Assembly (NCBI RefSeq): GCF_963082655.1
Contig: NC_081555.1
Span: 153,083,378 to 153,147,377 of the forward strand
Reading direction: 5' to 3'
Source of the DNA: Stomoxys calcitrans
Lineage: Eukaryota > Arthropoda > Insecta > Diptera > Muscidae
DNA length: 64,000 nt
Positions 46,801-57,420 of the stretch are shown piece by piece. Made by a program: the position numbers and the translations under genes. Numbering within the stretch: position 1 is the first letter of the stretch; each line of letters opens with the position of its first letter. The notes beneath the pieces are model-generated. The model saw only the letters and a list, made by a program, of their open reading frames with translations. It was not told where the DNA came from and made no database searches.

Positions 46801-48420
46801 GGCCTTATTTCGTGACTACATCAAAAAATTCAAAATTTCATCGAAAGTCCATTACATATCGAATTTTCTTTTGGAAAACCTAAAATGACTGTATCTCCTA
46901 AACTATGCGTCCTGGAGGAAAATGGGCCTTATGTCGTGACTACATCAAAAAATTAAGAATTTTATTGATAGTCCATTGCAAATTGAATTTGTACTTGGAA
47001 AACTTAAAATGGTTGTATCTCCTAAACTATGCGACCTTGAGGAAAATGGGCCATAACTCGTGACTATCAAAAATCCATTAAAAATCGAAATTTCACTTGG
47101 AAAACTTAAAATGGCGGTATCTCCTAAACTATGCGTCCTAGAGGGAAATGGGCCTTAATTCGTGACAACATCAAAAAAGTCAAAATTTCATCGAAAGTCC
47201 ATTACATATTGAAATTTCATTTGCAAAATTTAAAATGGCTGTATCTCCTAAACTATGCGTCCTAGAGGGAAATGGGCCTTAATTCGTGACTCCATATTAA
47301 AAATCAAAATTTCATCGAAAGTCCATTACATATTGAAATTTCACTTGCCAAACTTAAAATGGCTGTATCTCCTAAACTATGCGTCCTAGAGGGAAATGGG
47401 CCTTAATTCGTGACTCCATATTAAAAATCAAAATTTCATCGAGAGTCCATTACATATCGATATTTCACTTGCAAAATTTAAAATGGCTGTATCTCCTAAA
47501 CTATGCGTCCTAGAGGGAAATGGGCCTTAATTCGTGACAACATCAAAAAATTCGAAATTTCATCGAAATTCCATTACATTGGAAATCTTAAAATGGCTGT
47601 ATCTCCTAAACTATGAAAGTCCATTACATATCGAAATTTCACTTGGAAAACTTAAAATGGCTGTATCTTCTAAACTATGCGTCCTAGAGGGAAATGGGCC
47701 GTAATTCGTGACTCCATCAAAAAATTCAAAATTTCATCGAAAGTCCATTACATATCGAAATTTCACTTGGAAAACTTAAAATGGCTGTATCTCCTAAACT
47801 CTGCGTCCTAGAAGAAAATGGGCCTTAATTCGTGACTCCTTCAAAAATTCAAAATTTCATCGAAAGTATATTACATATCGAAATTTCACTTGGAAAACTT
47901 AAAATGGCTGTACAATTTGAAATGGCTGTATCTCCTAAACTATGCGTCCTAGAGGGAAATGGGCCTTAATTCGAGACTACATCAAAAAATTCCTTAAATA
48001 TTGAAATTTCACTTGGAAAATTTAAAATGGCGGTATCTCCTAAACTATGCGTCGTAGGGGGAAATGGGCCTTAATTCGTGACTCCATTAAAAATGCATTA
48101 AAAATCGAAATTTCACTTGGAAAACTTAAAATGACTGTATCTCCTTAACTATGCGTCGTAGAGGGAAATGAGACTTAATTCCTGACTCCATCAAAAATTT
48201 ATTAGAAATCCAAATTTCTTTTGGAAAACTTAAAATGGTTGTATCTTCTTAACTATGCCTCGTAGAGGGAAAAGACTCCATTAAAAATGCATTAAGAAAT
48301 CGAAATTTCACTTGGAAAACTTTTAAATGGCTGTATCTCCTTAACTGTTCGTCGTAAAGGGGAATGAGCCTTAATTCGTGGCTCCATCAAAAATCTACCA
48401 AAAATCGAAATTTGACTTGG
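31874..48420. repeat. 124-bp satellite DNA, right block
   Basis: About 133 monomers of the same 124-bp family follow in the same orientation. Sub-domains differ. 31.9-37.4 kb resembles the left block. From about 37.7 kb, GACTCCATATTAAAAATC and ATTTGAGACAACATC variants dominate. 38.7-46 kb is built from long higher-order repeats marked by a 97-bp deleted monomer. From about 46.1 kb to 48.4 kb units become progressively diverged, truncated and AT-shifted until the repeat is no longer recognisable (last 'ATCGAAATTTGACTTGG' at about 48,403). Confidence 0.97.
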
Positions 48421-48605
48421 AGAACTTTAAAAGGTTATTATATGCGGCGTAGAGCGAAAGGGTAGTTTTATTACCCTTTCTCCTGGGAAAGGGTATTTTT
48501 TTGTCCTTACTCTTGGGAATTGGTAGTTTTTTACCCTCTCGCCTTGTAAAGCGTAAACTTTTGTTTCCCGTTCGCCTTGTAAGGGAAATTTTTGTAGTCT
48601 TGGTG
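48421..48605. repeat. Degenerate ~31-33-bp minisatellite at the satellite edge
   Basis: A phrase of the type TCCTGGGAAAGGGTATTTTT recurs as TCTTGGGAATTGGTAGTTTT, CCTTGTAAAGCGTAAACTTTT and CCTTGTAAGGGAAATTTTTG, about every 31-33 bp from roughly 48,455 to 48,600. On the minus strand this gives an 11-residue basic repeat (RREGKKLPIP, SKDKKIPFP, RRKGNKTT) within a 90-codon frame (48,667-48,395). I judge that frame to be repeat by-product. Confidence 0.6.
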
Positions 48606-50385
48606 CTTCTATGACATAAGAAACTGCAAATGCGGTAGTTACGGCACCCATGTTTTACAATTATCAATGTTTTTGGGATGTTTTCTTAAAGCATATCTAG
48701 TAGACAAACAATTATTACTGATAAACTTTATGTAGTCCCAAATTATTAAGTTAAGGGTGCAATATAATGGAACGCAATACTATATCACATTTCATTCTGG
48801 TGACATTGATAATATTTTGTTCACCTATCGTTCAGTTGTTTAAAACTGCTTCAATAGCGAAAGGATTTATTTAAAAACAAACACTTTATTAACAGTTAAT
48901 TTTTGCTTTCAACCAAAAATCCCCTCTGCTTTCTATTAAGCACATTTTCCATATAGTGTCGAAAACAGATGGTTATACATAAAGGTGTACATAAACTTTA
49001 TGCTGCCATGTACAAGTAAATGCACAAACTTATACACCTGTACATATACCTGTAAAGAGTTTTGGGGCCACTTGGTATTGCAATGAATTTTTGCTTTTTC
49101 AAGGCATATGTTAAAATATGCCCAAAACACCTTAAAAGAAGATATAAAAGAAACGAAGAGAATGCCATGCCACCGCCATTCACTCTTGAAAAAAATGTCC
49201 AAAAACAAAACACATGAAAAGGTGTAGTGGTGAAGCACTTTACTTCCGTTTTATAACAGACATCCGTTTCCGTATGAATGGCTTTTTATGAGTTGATGTC
49301 TTTACTCGGAAAAGGACCCGCCATAAAAGTATGAAAGCAACAAAACATTTATGAATCACATAAAACCATACAACTGTGAACGTCCGCATGGTGTACATTG
49401 TACGATATTCGTGTGTCTCTTGTGCTCACACACAGAGAGACACTTCTATATACACTAAATGCGGCATACAACGTATTCACATAAAATTTTATAAGTTCTT
49501 TTTGTTGTTGCTGCTACTGCTGCCATATTCAATATGCTCGAAGATGGGCCAAGATCACAAATACCCACACAAACATACACAAAGACAAATTTAAATAATA
49601 CCGATGTCAAAGGGGATTTAATGTTTGATACTTTATGTAAAAATGCTCAAAATTGTTTTAGGTAGCTATTACAAATTTAATATCGAACATAGGCCATAAC
49701 ACTAATGCCCAAGTCTTGTCAAAAATCGACAGCATCATAAAGTGACTTGGTTGGAATTAACAATGTTTGCAACTTTTTAATTTTTGGCCAAAGGGTTTAG
49801 CAATGGATTTCAACTTTTCGAATATCATCTGTGGTATGTTAAGATGAAAGGAATTTTAGAAAGTTATGCAGTCAAATCATTTTTATGATTCAATTTCGTG
49901 CTCTTAGATGTTTGCTTTCTTATTTTATTGAAATTTGCAATAAAATATGGTTTTTCTTTTGTTATGCAATTAATTTGTTATTGAAGGAATATATTGATAA
50001 ATATTTACAGATTTAATAAATATAAATTTTTTGAATCATATCAGACATTCCGTGAAAAATTTCTGCTCATTTGAGTCCCATAGTAAAGTTTTTTGTGCGA
50101 GCCGCATACCTGAATGCGCACAAACCGCATACCTGGTTAGTGCTGAATATACTCGACTTAAAACTTTTGATTACCTCCCCATTGGAAGGTTTATAAAGGC
50201 TGATTTTTTAGCTACTACCTTCTTAGCATCACTGGTTTTAACAGCTTATGCACACTTCGTATTTTGTTTCACTCTCAAACATCTTTAGTTTGGTCTATAA
50301 TTTAACCACGAATCGTCTTACAAGTGAACAACGCTTGCAAATTATTGAATTATATTATCAAAATGCGTGTTCTGTTAAGCAAGTT
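48606..50385. other. AT-rich, gene-free stretch
   Basis: Frames here (minus 48,936-49,238; plus 49,376-49,594; plus 50,031-50,288) have no recognisable domain, and no repeat family is apparent. I see only AT-rich sequence with short CA/GA runs near 49,425-49,440. Confidence 0.5.
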
Positions 50386-50387
50386 CT

Positions 50388-50830
50388 CTAGTAGTCGTTG
50401 AATTGAGCTGACGTGCTTTTATTTCGCTCCTCAAAGAAAAATATCCGTATCTCGGAATAGGTACTACCTATTACGAAAAAAATTTTATAGCTTTTTTGGA
50501 ATAGCTTAAAATGAACTCCAAAGCCTCTCTAGTAGCCGTTGAATTGAGCGTACGTGCTTTTATTTCGCTCCGCAAAGAAAAAAATCCGTATCTCGGAATA
50601 GGTACTACCTATTACGAAAAAAAATTTAAAGCTTTTTTGGAATAGACTTAAAATGAACTCCAAAGCCTCTCTAGTAGCCGTTGAATTGAGCGGACGTGCT
50701 TTTATTTCGCTCCTCAAAGAAAAATATCCGTATCTCGGAATAGGTACTACCTATTACAAAAAAATGTTAAAGCTTTTTTGGAATAGGCTTAAAATGAACT
50801 CCAAAGCCTCAATAGCAGCGATGGTGGTGT
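50388..50830 (+). repeat. ~141-bp tandem repeat, three copies plus a partial fourth
   Basis: CTAGTAGYCGTTGAATTGAG starts at 50,388, 50,529 and 50,671 (141 and 142 bp), and the start of a fourth unit lies at about 50,803. Each holds 'CTTTTATTTCGCTCC', 'CCGTATCTCGGAATAGG' and 'AATGAACTCCAAAGCCTC'. The period is 47 codons, giving in-frame 'MNSKASLVAVELS' peptides (frame 50,653-50,922). It may be the tandemly repeated 5' region of the LOA-type element that follows; that link is inferred from position only. Confidence 0.75.
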
Positions 50831-51059
50831 CAGACCACAGCATGTTGTCCTCCCCTCCTATAGGTGTGGGTGCCTTGCTACCTGTAGTCAAGCACACAAC
50901 TAGTCGTCAGACTAATTTCTGAAGAAGAGCCATATAAACCAGAGGGTTGTACAGTTTGTCCCCAGCCTTTAAGTAAAGGTGGTGTTTCCGACTGGGATTC
51001 AGACAGCAACAGTTTCAATTGAACAGTCATCGCAGCCAAATCGCGAGATATAGGAATCG

Positions 51060-52480
51060 GAATGACGGGAGAGGTGAGCGATGGCTTTGCTAAGCTCACA
51101 AGCAGAATGGGAAAGCGATCCGGGGCACGACGAAGAAGACAGGAGTATGCACCGGCAGCGCAATCGGGCGAAAGTGCAGGATGCTGGAAGGGATAGAACA
51201 GACATTCGAAGATGGAAAGAGAATCAGATCTCCCGAAGAGCATAACACTGCTAAAATGCTGAAGAAGAAAAAGAGCTCCCCGCTTTCAAACACTCTGAGT
51301 AAACCAGGCCAGCTCCCCCTGTAATGAAGACACCAGACAGTGTCCTGTGGGGAGAGACAAAGTTAAAACAGCTACGAAGGAAGCGCGCACGGCCCCTGAA
51401 TCTTCATGGAGTATTGTGACTTCCAAAAGGATTCCACAGCCATCAGAGAAGGGGAAGATGGTTGTTGAGAAAGGTAAGAAGCCGCCCTCTTACGCCGGAG
51501 TGGCAAAGAAGCACAACAGAGATGAGATGACTTACATATGCAGTCATCGATATCGGCTGTGCATCCGATAGAATTCCACCACATTGTCGGTCCCAGGGAG
51601 AAAGTTGGAAAACGATCGGGTTGTCGAACATGTATTGAACTCTGAAGGGGGTTGGTGAAGCAGAACCCATTTCCTGCTTGAAAAGCAATATTAAGTCAAA
51701 CTTTGTTTTAGTAAAAACTCGGAACAAGTAATTTTAATTTAGAAGGATTTATACTTTATTGCTCTTAACTTGAGTATACTTGACTGTTGCTGCTAATGAT
51801 ATTGTCAGCCTACACTGCCGCTGGTTTTCATTCCTCTTTACAAAACCAGATCATTGCATCTTCTTCCAAACTTCGTTACATTTTCCTATGCTCCTTAGAC
51901 GAAACCGTTAGCCGAAAAATTATATGTGCCAACAAATTGCAGACAGCAGACATCGTCGACACATACACCAGCGTAAAAACTAGCCGATATAGTTTGACGA
52001 ATAAGAACCAAAGTACATCCAAGCATAGATAGGTATACAATTGAGAGACAAACTACCTGTTCACATTGCAAAGACCCTTTAGGGAACAGACACTAGTGCT
52101 AAGTCATTACAGGGGTCAACCCATACAAATTATAAGCTGTGAGTATAGAGGGGACATCTTAACGCTGCGCTTTGCGTCAGCAGAATGTATTGATACCGTC
52201 AAAAAGCTCGTTGGAAGTATCCACATTCCCTGGGGCGCAAAGCTCGACTTTGTGAGAAAGATGGACATCCCACAGCTCACAAATGCGACAGCCTTCATCA
52301 AGGATGGGGGCTACGAAATCCTGACGGAACGCATAACGGAAGTCTGGAGAAATGTGAGGTTTTCCACTGGGAGGAGAAGGAGGAAGGAACTCTCCTTGTG
52401 GTGGGCATTGATCAAGTCTCCGTGACAAGCTTGGCTAAGACTACGGGCATGGCGTACTACGGGGTCATGGCCGTCTTTTT
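51060..52480 (+). pseudogene. Gag-like ORF1 of the LOA-type element, broken
   Basis: Plus-strand pieces in different frames are: an acidic/basic N-terminal part (about 51,080-51,240); 'KGKKPPSYAGVAKKHNRDEM' (about 51,460-51,525), the xSYAxVAK block seen in LOA/R1 ORF1; and a frame-shifted 'YAVIDIGCASDRIPPH' (about 51,535-51,585). After an unassigned stretch (about 51,690-52,060) come 'IPWGAKLDFVRKMDIPQLT' (about 52,228-52,285) and 'VFHWEEKEEGTLLVVGIDQ' (about 52,355-52,415), typical of the ORF1 central domain. No CCHC knuckle is identifiable. It would bind element RNA; this copy is dead. Confidence 0.65.
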
Positions 52481-52484
52481 CTAG

Positions 52485-53060
52485 ATTGGGAAAACAAGGA
52501 TAGGCAAATATCCTCATATTGAGCCATCACGCGGTGCAGTGGCGGGACACTAAATAACGCCTAACGGACAGGGGGCCGACGATTATCACCGACTCTCTTA
52601 ATATTGGGAAGACTAGGATAAGTAAACATCCTTATACTAAACATCAGGCAGTGCTGGGGCGAGAGACCCAACACAGCCTTACGAACAGGGACCCGACGAC
52701 GGAATCATCAACGACTATCTCGAGACTAGGAAGACTATGATGGATAAAGATCCTAATGCTGAAACATCAGGCAGTGCATTGACAGAGATGAGACCATAAC
52801 CTACTCTCAAGAAGCCCATTTATTCAAGATTTGGAAGACTAGTATAGGCAAAGATCCTAATATTGGAATATCAGGCAGTGCAGGGACGGTAGACTCAAAA
52901 CAGCCTAACGAACCGGGACCCGATGATGTAACCATCACCGACTTTCTTAAGATTCGGAAGACTAGAATATGTAAAGATCCTAATATTAAAACATCAGGCA
53001 GTGTGCTGACGGGAAACTCAATGCAGCCATAAGAACAGGGAGCAGACGGTGAGACCATCA
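52485..53060 (+). repeat. Degenerate ~104-123-bp tandem repeat within the LOA-type ORF1
   Basis: GGAARACTA-type starts lie at 52,489, 52,607, 52,729, 52,833 and 52,956 (spacings 118, 122, 104 and 123). Each is followed by AAAGATCCTAATATT and ACATCAGGCAGTGC blocks. Most units have AACRGGGACCCGACGA and CCATCACCGACT further on. About five copies are present. They lie between the gag-like domain and the endonuclease start. Confidence 0.8.
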
Positions 53061-53094
53061 CCCACTCCCTAGAAGCCCATCTAATGGAGGACTA

Positions 53095-53715
53095 ATGATT
53101 GAGGTCATCCAGATAAACCTCCAACCTAAACGAGAAAGCTACTCACGCTCTGATAGAGAAAATCAGCAAGGGCAAGATTCATATTGCCTTAGTTCAGGAG
53201 CCATGGACGACCCGGAACAAAGCTTCTGGGCTGAACCATATCAACTACCAATTATTCTATGCTAATACTGGTACTTGGCGGAAGACCTGCAAATAACTTG
53301 CGTGATGGAGTGGAGCATACCTGGCATCACTTTATCTGCCTTTTGACTCTCCGACACCGCCTCCTACGTCGCAGCTGCAACGGTTGGTGGGGAAAACAAG
53401 ACAGACAGGAAATGAGGTATTAATTGGGTGCGATGCGAACTCTCACCACATTTCGTGTGGTAGTACCAACATTAATAAGCGGGGCCAAGCCCTTGCAGAG
53501 TTCTTAAATACAAACGACCTAATAACACTTACTATTGGCTACATCGCTACCTTTGTTAATTCTATTTGGAAGGATGTTTTAGATGTGTCAATATGTTCGG
53601 AAAATCTAATCGATAAGGTTCAGGATTACAGAGTCTACATGAAACATTCCTTCTCAGACTATCCTGGAAACCAACTGGCCAAAATCCGGAAGACTACTCA
53701 GAAGAAGACTTGAGC
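53095..53715 (+). pseudogene. AP-endonuclease domain of the LOA-type element
   Basis: The first part reads 'IEKISKGKIHIALVQEPWTT' (about 53,150-53,212) with the catalytic E of QEPW. The frame at 53,384-53,713 gives 'NEVLIGCDANSHHISCGST' (catalytic D and N; Trp of the usual W-G-S is Cys) and 'NKRGQALAEFLNTNDL'. 'TFVNSIWKDVLDVSICSEN' and 'MKHSFSDY' follow, where the final SDH reads SDY, a likely loss of the catalytic His. A frameshift and stop separate the two parts. Confidence 0.8.
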
Positions 53716-54299
53716 AAGATAGTTTAGATTGTCCAAGCATACAAGACATTGACGACAATGTCAACAGGATTACGACTGCACTAGCGAAATTCTTCGAAGA
53801 TAGTTGTGCTCTTCGAGAAAATAAATCAGCCCAAGAAAAATCCTAGATGACCGTGGAGATTCGCAACATTGGGAAAGAGGTCCCCGGACTTTTTACCAGA
53901 GGTTGTCGTAAAAAAGCGAAAGTAAATGGGGATGTGTATTACACTCACGGCTCAAGATTACCAGAACAGCAAAACGTGCTTCCTGGAAGCTATTCTGCGA
54001 CCAGGTCGATAGCGTTAATAATGTCGCCAAGATGAAAAGTTTCTCTTAAAAACCCATGTCCAAACTGAAATGTTAGTCGACGATATGGGAGTGAGAGCAG
54101 AAACCACGGAGGACATGTTGAGGCTTTTGATGAAAACGCATTTTCCATAGCATACGACGGGGCTCACGGAGACATTTGGACTGATTAAATATTTCCCGCG
54201 CTACTACAAAAAGAGGCCGACTATCTGGCGCCTTGTCTAGACACTATTTTCAAAGTGTGCCTAGGAATTGCATATACTCCGAGAGCCTGGCAGGAGACA

Positions 54300-54923
54300 A
54301 GGGTTGTGTTTATACCCAAGCCCGACAAGGCAAGTTATGCGACACCTAAGGCCCTACAAGCCTTACGTATTTTCTACTCGGAACCATGGAATGCGTTGTG
54401 GAAACCGAGATAAAGAGTAGGACATCCTGCGAACTTCTTAAATACAATCAGCATGCCTATGTCAAGGAAAGGTGGGAGGAGACTTCCCTGCACGAGGTTG
54501 TGTAATGCCAAAATCTACACCCTGACGGTATACATTGACATCGAGGGGGCTTTTAACAATATGCGGACCGACACACTGATCAAAACCTTAGACCAGTACC
54601 GGGTGAGCCCGGTTCTTAGAGACTGGATAAACCATATGCCAGGGAACAGGTGGATAAATTATGTGTCCCATGGCATAAATATAAGGGAGGAAGTGGCACA
54701 AGGCACGCCACAGGAGGGCATTTTATCGCCACTCCTATGGGAGACCACCATAAATGACCTATTACGGATTTTGATTGAGGAGGCATTTGAGACCGTCTGG
54801 TACGCGGACGATGTTATAATACTTCTTAGGGGTAAGGATCCGAGCCAGCTATGCGGAAGGGCCGAAAGGGTCTTGCATATGGCATATGACTGGGCTATGA
54901 CGTCTAGATATCTGACCCATTGA
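54300..54923 (+). pseudogene. Reverse transcriptase core of the LOA-type element
   Basis: Upstream, broken frames give 'TRVVFIPKPDKASYATPKAL' (about 54,299-54,355), the RT-0/1 block. The open frame 54,453-54,923 carries 'YIDIEGAFNNM' (motif A, about 54,525-54,560), 'QGTPQEGILSPLLWE' (about 54,698-54,742; the usual QGGVLSP reads QEGILSP) and YADD at 54,801-54,812. Both catalytic Asp blocks survive. The thumb after 54,923 is almost wholly deleted: only about 150 bp separate it from RNase H. Confidence 0.85.
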
Positions 54924-55080
54924 CATATAGATTAAGTGTGAGGCAGCCACTGCGGCTGTGAGACTTAAGGCAATGGGAGAATGGATTCAGGATGGGAGTA
55001 GCTCATACCATCGCGGTATACTCGAGGTGACGATAGGAAACCTGGATTGACGGGAAGAGGATTTCGATCGGATACCTGAG

Positions 55081-55536
55081 ATGAACCTTGAGGTCGAGTG
55101 CGAGGAACTGCTGCCAGTGGCACGGTCTTGGATTAACGGAACCCTAGTATTGCAATCTGGAAGATCGGATGGATCAAAGCTAGACAGAGTGGGCCTGGGG
55201 GTTTACATTGAGAACCCAGGGACTGGGATCTGTTTTAGACTGCCTGATCGTAATACGGTCCTGCAGGCGGAGATCCGGGCGATCACGGAATGGGTGAAGT
55301 GGTGTGGTGCTAACGCGAGAACGTAGATTGTGAACATATTTATGGGCAGTAAAATTCTCATAAGGGCAATAACAACCAGGACGGTAAGATCACAAAGAGT
55401 CTTGCAGTGTATAAAGGAAATTAACGCTTTCTCTAAGGATGGCAAAATCCGCATCGTTTGGGTGCCGGGCCATGGCGGAGTAAGGAGGAATGAAAGGACA
55501 GATGATTTGGCGGTGAAGACCAGAGGACTGAGTTAA
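55081..55536 (+). pseudogene. RNase H domain of the LOA-type element, inactive
   Basis: The first block 'RSDGSKLDRVGLGVYIEN' has the first catalytic Asp, and 'LQAEIRAITEW' has the Glu. A TAG follows at 55,324. The third block reads 'IFMGSKILIRAI', with Gly where the catalytic Asp is expected. The last block 'VWVPGHGGVRRNERTDDLA' keeps His and Asp. One in-frame stop plus the lost Asp make it inactive. The domain would degrade the RNA strand during target-primed copying. Confidence 0.8.
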
Positions 55537-55714
55537 GGGCGTGGGCGACAAGTGCGCATGCACCACTATGGAACAGCTAAACGGTCGGTAGAACGGCGAA
55601 AATCCTATGGGGGATCCAGATCGTGAGAAGACGAGGCTATTACTGAAAGGAAGTAAATAGGAGGTCAGTATAGTTCTCGGTATCATTACAAGAAACATAG
55701 GACTACGAGCTCAC

Positions 55715-56050
55715 TAATGTAAAATCGGTGCGGCAAGTGTATCATATGCGGGTAAGATGATGAGACGTTATACCATTTCCTTCGTCATTGCCCGGATTTC
55801 GCGTCTTATAGACACCGGCACTAAGGTGGGCACACTATACCATACATGAACCAACTTAGGAGAATGGCATGGAAAACAATAAAGTATTTTGTAAGTAGCA
55901 CGGAATTCCTAACTTAGATTTTCTTTTTCGAGGTTACTATTTTTAGTATTTAGAGCGCACAACAAGCAAATTATTGGCTTAGGTGTATGTCCATAGTGCC
56001 ATGGGGCGGATTAATATCTGCACCCTCTTTTCCACCTAACCTAATCTACA
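55715..56050 (+). pseudogene. C-terminal Cys/His motif and 3' end of the LOA-type element
   Basis: A frame near 55,730-55,800 reads 'CGKCIICGYDDETLYHFLRHCPDFASYRH', a C-x2-C...H-x4-C zinc-binding tail (the listed residues span about 29 positions; key residues are the Cys pair, His and final Cys). 'MAWKTIKYFVSSTEFL' follows. The 3' UTR continues with 'GGCTTAGGTGTATGTCC' and 'GGGCGGATTAATATCTGC' and ends near 56,050 at CACCTAACCTAATC. Confidence 0.65.
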
Positions 56051-56480
56051 TGTTTCTCCAAAGCCAGTCTTAATTTATAAAAAAAATACACAATGATTTT
56101 AGGACCGAATCATAAAAAGACAAAACGAATTTTGTTTACCCAAAAATTTGTTGAAATTTGATATATTTGGTAAAACTTAACTTTTCGTTATTAAATCAAA
56201 GTTTCGTTTGATATTGTAGTAACATGGCATTGATGTCGCTACAACTTGCTTCTATTTAATCAATACTCAGGTTGATCAATTTATATGTACTTGATAGTTG
56301 GTATACAAAATCCTACTAGAGTTTTTGAACTGTGAAATGAAATATTGTTTTGGTTTGAAGAGTGCTTACAATGCATGTCGAATTTGTGATTCATTTGTTT
56401 GTTGGTTTACACAAGACGACATTTAACTTAATTCAATGTAAAATTAAATTTTAAGAAAATATAAAAATCAACACTGACAC
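56051..56480. other. gene-free AT-rich stretch
   Basis: AT-rich sequence follows the 3' end of the LOA-type element, without recognised motif. It may contain the eroded upstream part of the Penelope-like element. Confidence 0.45.
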
Positions 56481-56488
56481 AGATTTTT

Positions 56489-57420
56489 AACGATAGTGTG
56501 TTCAAAATAAGCGACAAATCCTTCCACATCGAAAATGTGAAGAGAATTCGAAACATATTAGAGCAAAATGATTTCCCAAGAAAAACGATAACGGATCTTA
56601 TAAAACACGTGAAGAATAAACAGGACAAGGATACGAAGTAACTTACACCAAGAGTTTATAAAAGGACAACGTATATTTCAGGCTTTTCGGAGAGATTAGG
56701 TAATTCCAACATTTACTACAAAGACTCGGTATTAGTCTTTGGTTGGTATAACTGGCACTAAAAAGCGGCAACACCGTCAACACCCTATTTAGCAAGACTA
56801 AAACCAGGATAAGGAAAGAGGAAAAATCAAATGTGGTATACAAGAAAAGCTGCGATGGGGACAAGTCCAATATATGCCCAATGGCACTACAAAAACAAAA
56901 CTAAAGACAAGGATTTCCGCTCATAAATCAGATCAAAAGGCAAAAGATAAGGCTTTAGAACAGAAGACTACACTCACAGCCCACTGTGCAACTCGAGGAC
57001 ATGTACCAAATTTCAAGGACGTCAAGATATTAGCCCAAGAACCTAACTACAAAAGAAGATACACATTAGAAATGCTGCACATAATTAACACCCCTACTGC
57101 CGAACGTATGAACTACAAAACGGATACAGACCACTGTGCATCAATATATTGAAACTTAATACAAAAATATAAGCAATAGACCATAAGCTTCAGTCATTCT
57201 TGTGTGGTGTAAGAAATAAATTCACTTGTTTTAAAATGTAATTTCTGTTTCAAACGTTAAAATTTAATCAAATTCTTATTTTGTTTCTGTGCTTTTGTAA
57301 AATTCTGTTTTATGTTACTACAATCTTTTTAGTTATCCATTCCCTGAGGAAAATTACCTGCGGTAATCGAAATTTTGGAAAATCTCAAGCCGAAGTATCC
57401 ACGAAATTATTTTAATAAAA
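56489..57420 (+). mobile_element. Penelope-like element, 3' part (linker, GIY-YIG endonuclease, 3' UTR)
   Basis: The frame 56,489-56,641 encodes 'KSFHIENVKRIRNILEQNDF' and '...TITDLIKHVKNKQDKDTK'. A shifted piece reads 'FSERLGNSNIYYKDSV' (about 56,688-56,740), then 'NTLFSKTKTRIRKEEKSNVV' and 'YKKSCDGDKSNIC' (about 56,780-56,870), the first part of the PLE GIY-YIG domain. The order and wording match Penelope-type elements of flies. The RT domain itself is absent. The 3' part ends near 57,420 after 'GTATCCACGAAATTATTTTAA'. Confidence 0.8.
56874..57152 (+). pseudogene. GIY-YIG endonuclease C-terminal part (Penelope-type)
   Basis: The 92-codon frame reads 'MPNGTTKTKLKTRISAHKSD', then 'TLTAHCATRGHVPNFKDVKI', 'QEPNYKRRYTLEMLHI' and 'MNYKTDTDHCASIY'. 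Upstream in the same frame the codon before ATG is TAT, so the catalytic YIG equivalent reads Y-MPN-G, with a short insertion and substitution. R of KTR and the E of LEMLHI are visible. It would nick target DNA for the Penelope RT; this copy lacks its partner RT. Confidence 0.8.

Larger units (their letters stand above)
50388..56050 (+). mobile_element. LOA/R1-type non-LTR retrotransposon, decayed
   Basis: Colinear plus-strand pieces are a 5' set of ~141-bp tandem repeats, gag-like ORF1 (about 51,060-52,480), an internal ~104-123-bp repeat zone (52,480-53,060) and endonuclease (53,095-53,700). RT (54,300-54,925), RNase H (55,100-55,535) and a terminal Cys/His motif (55,720-55,820) follow. The 3' end reads 'CCACCTAACCTAATCTAC' at about 56,035-56,050. 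Domain order with RNase H after RT fits the LOA/R1/I group. Stops and frameshifts are numerous. Confidence 0.75.

Noticed and set aside
14819..48420. CRISPR-like array
   Set aside because: Repeats are contiguous 124-bp monomers with no unique spacers and no cas genes, in a fly-type genome; it is satellite DNA.
48395..48667. Basic 90-codon minus-strand ORF with 11-residue repeats
   Set aside because: It mirrors the ~33-bp minisatellite and runs into satellite DNA; no independent evidence of coding.
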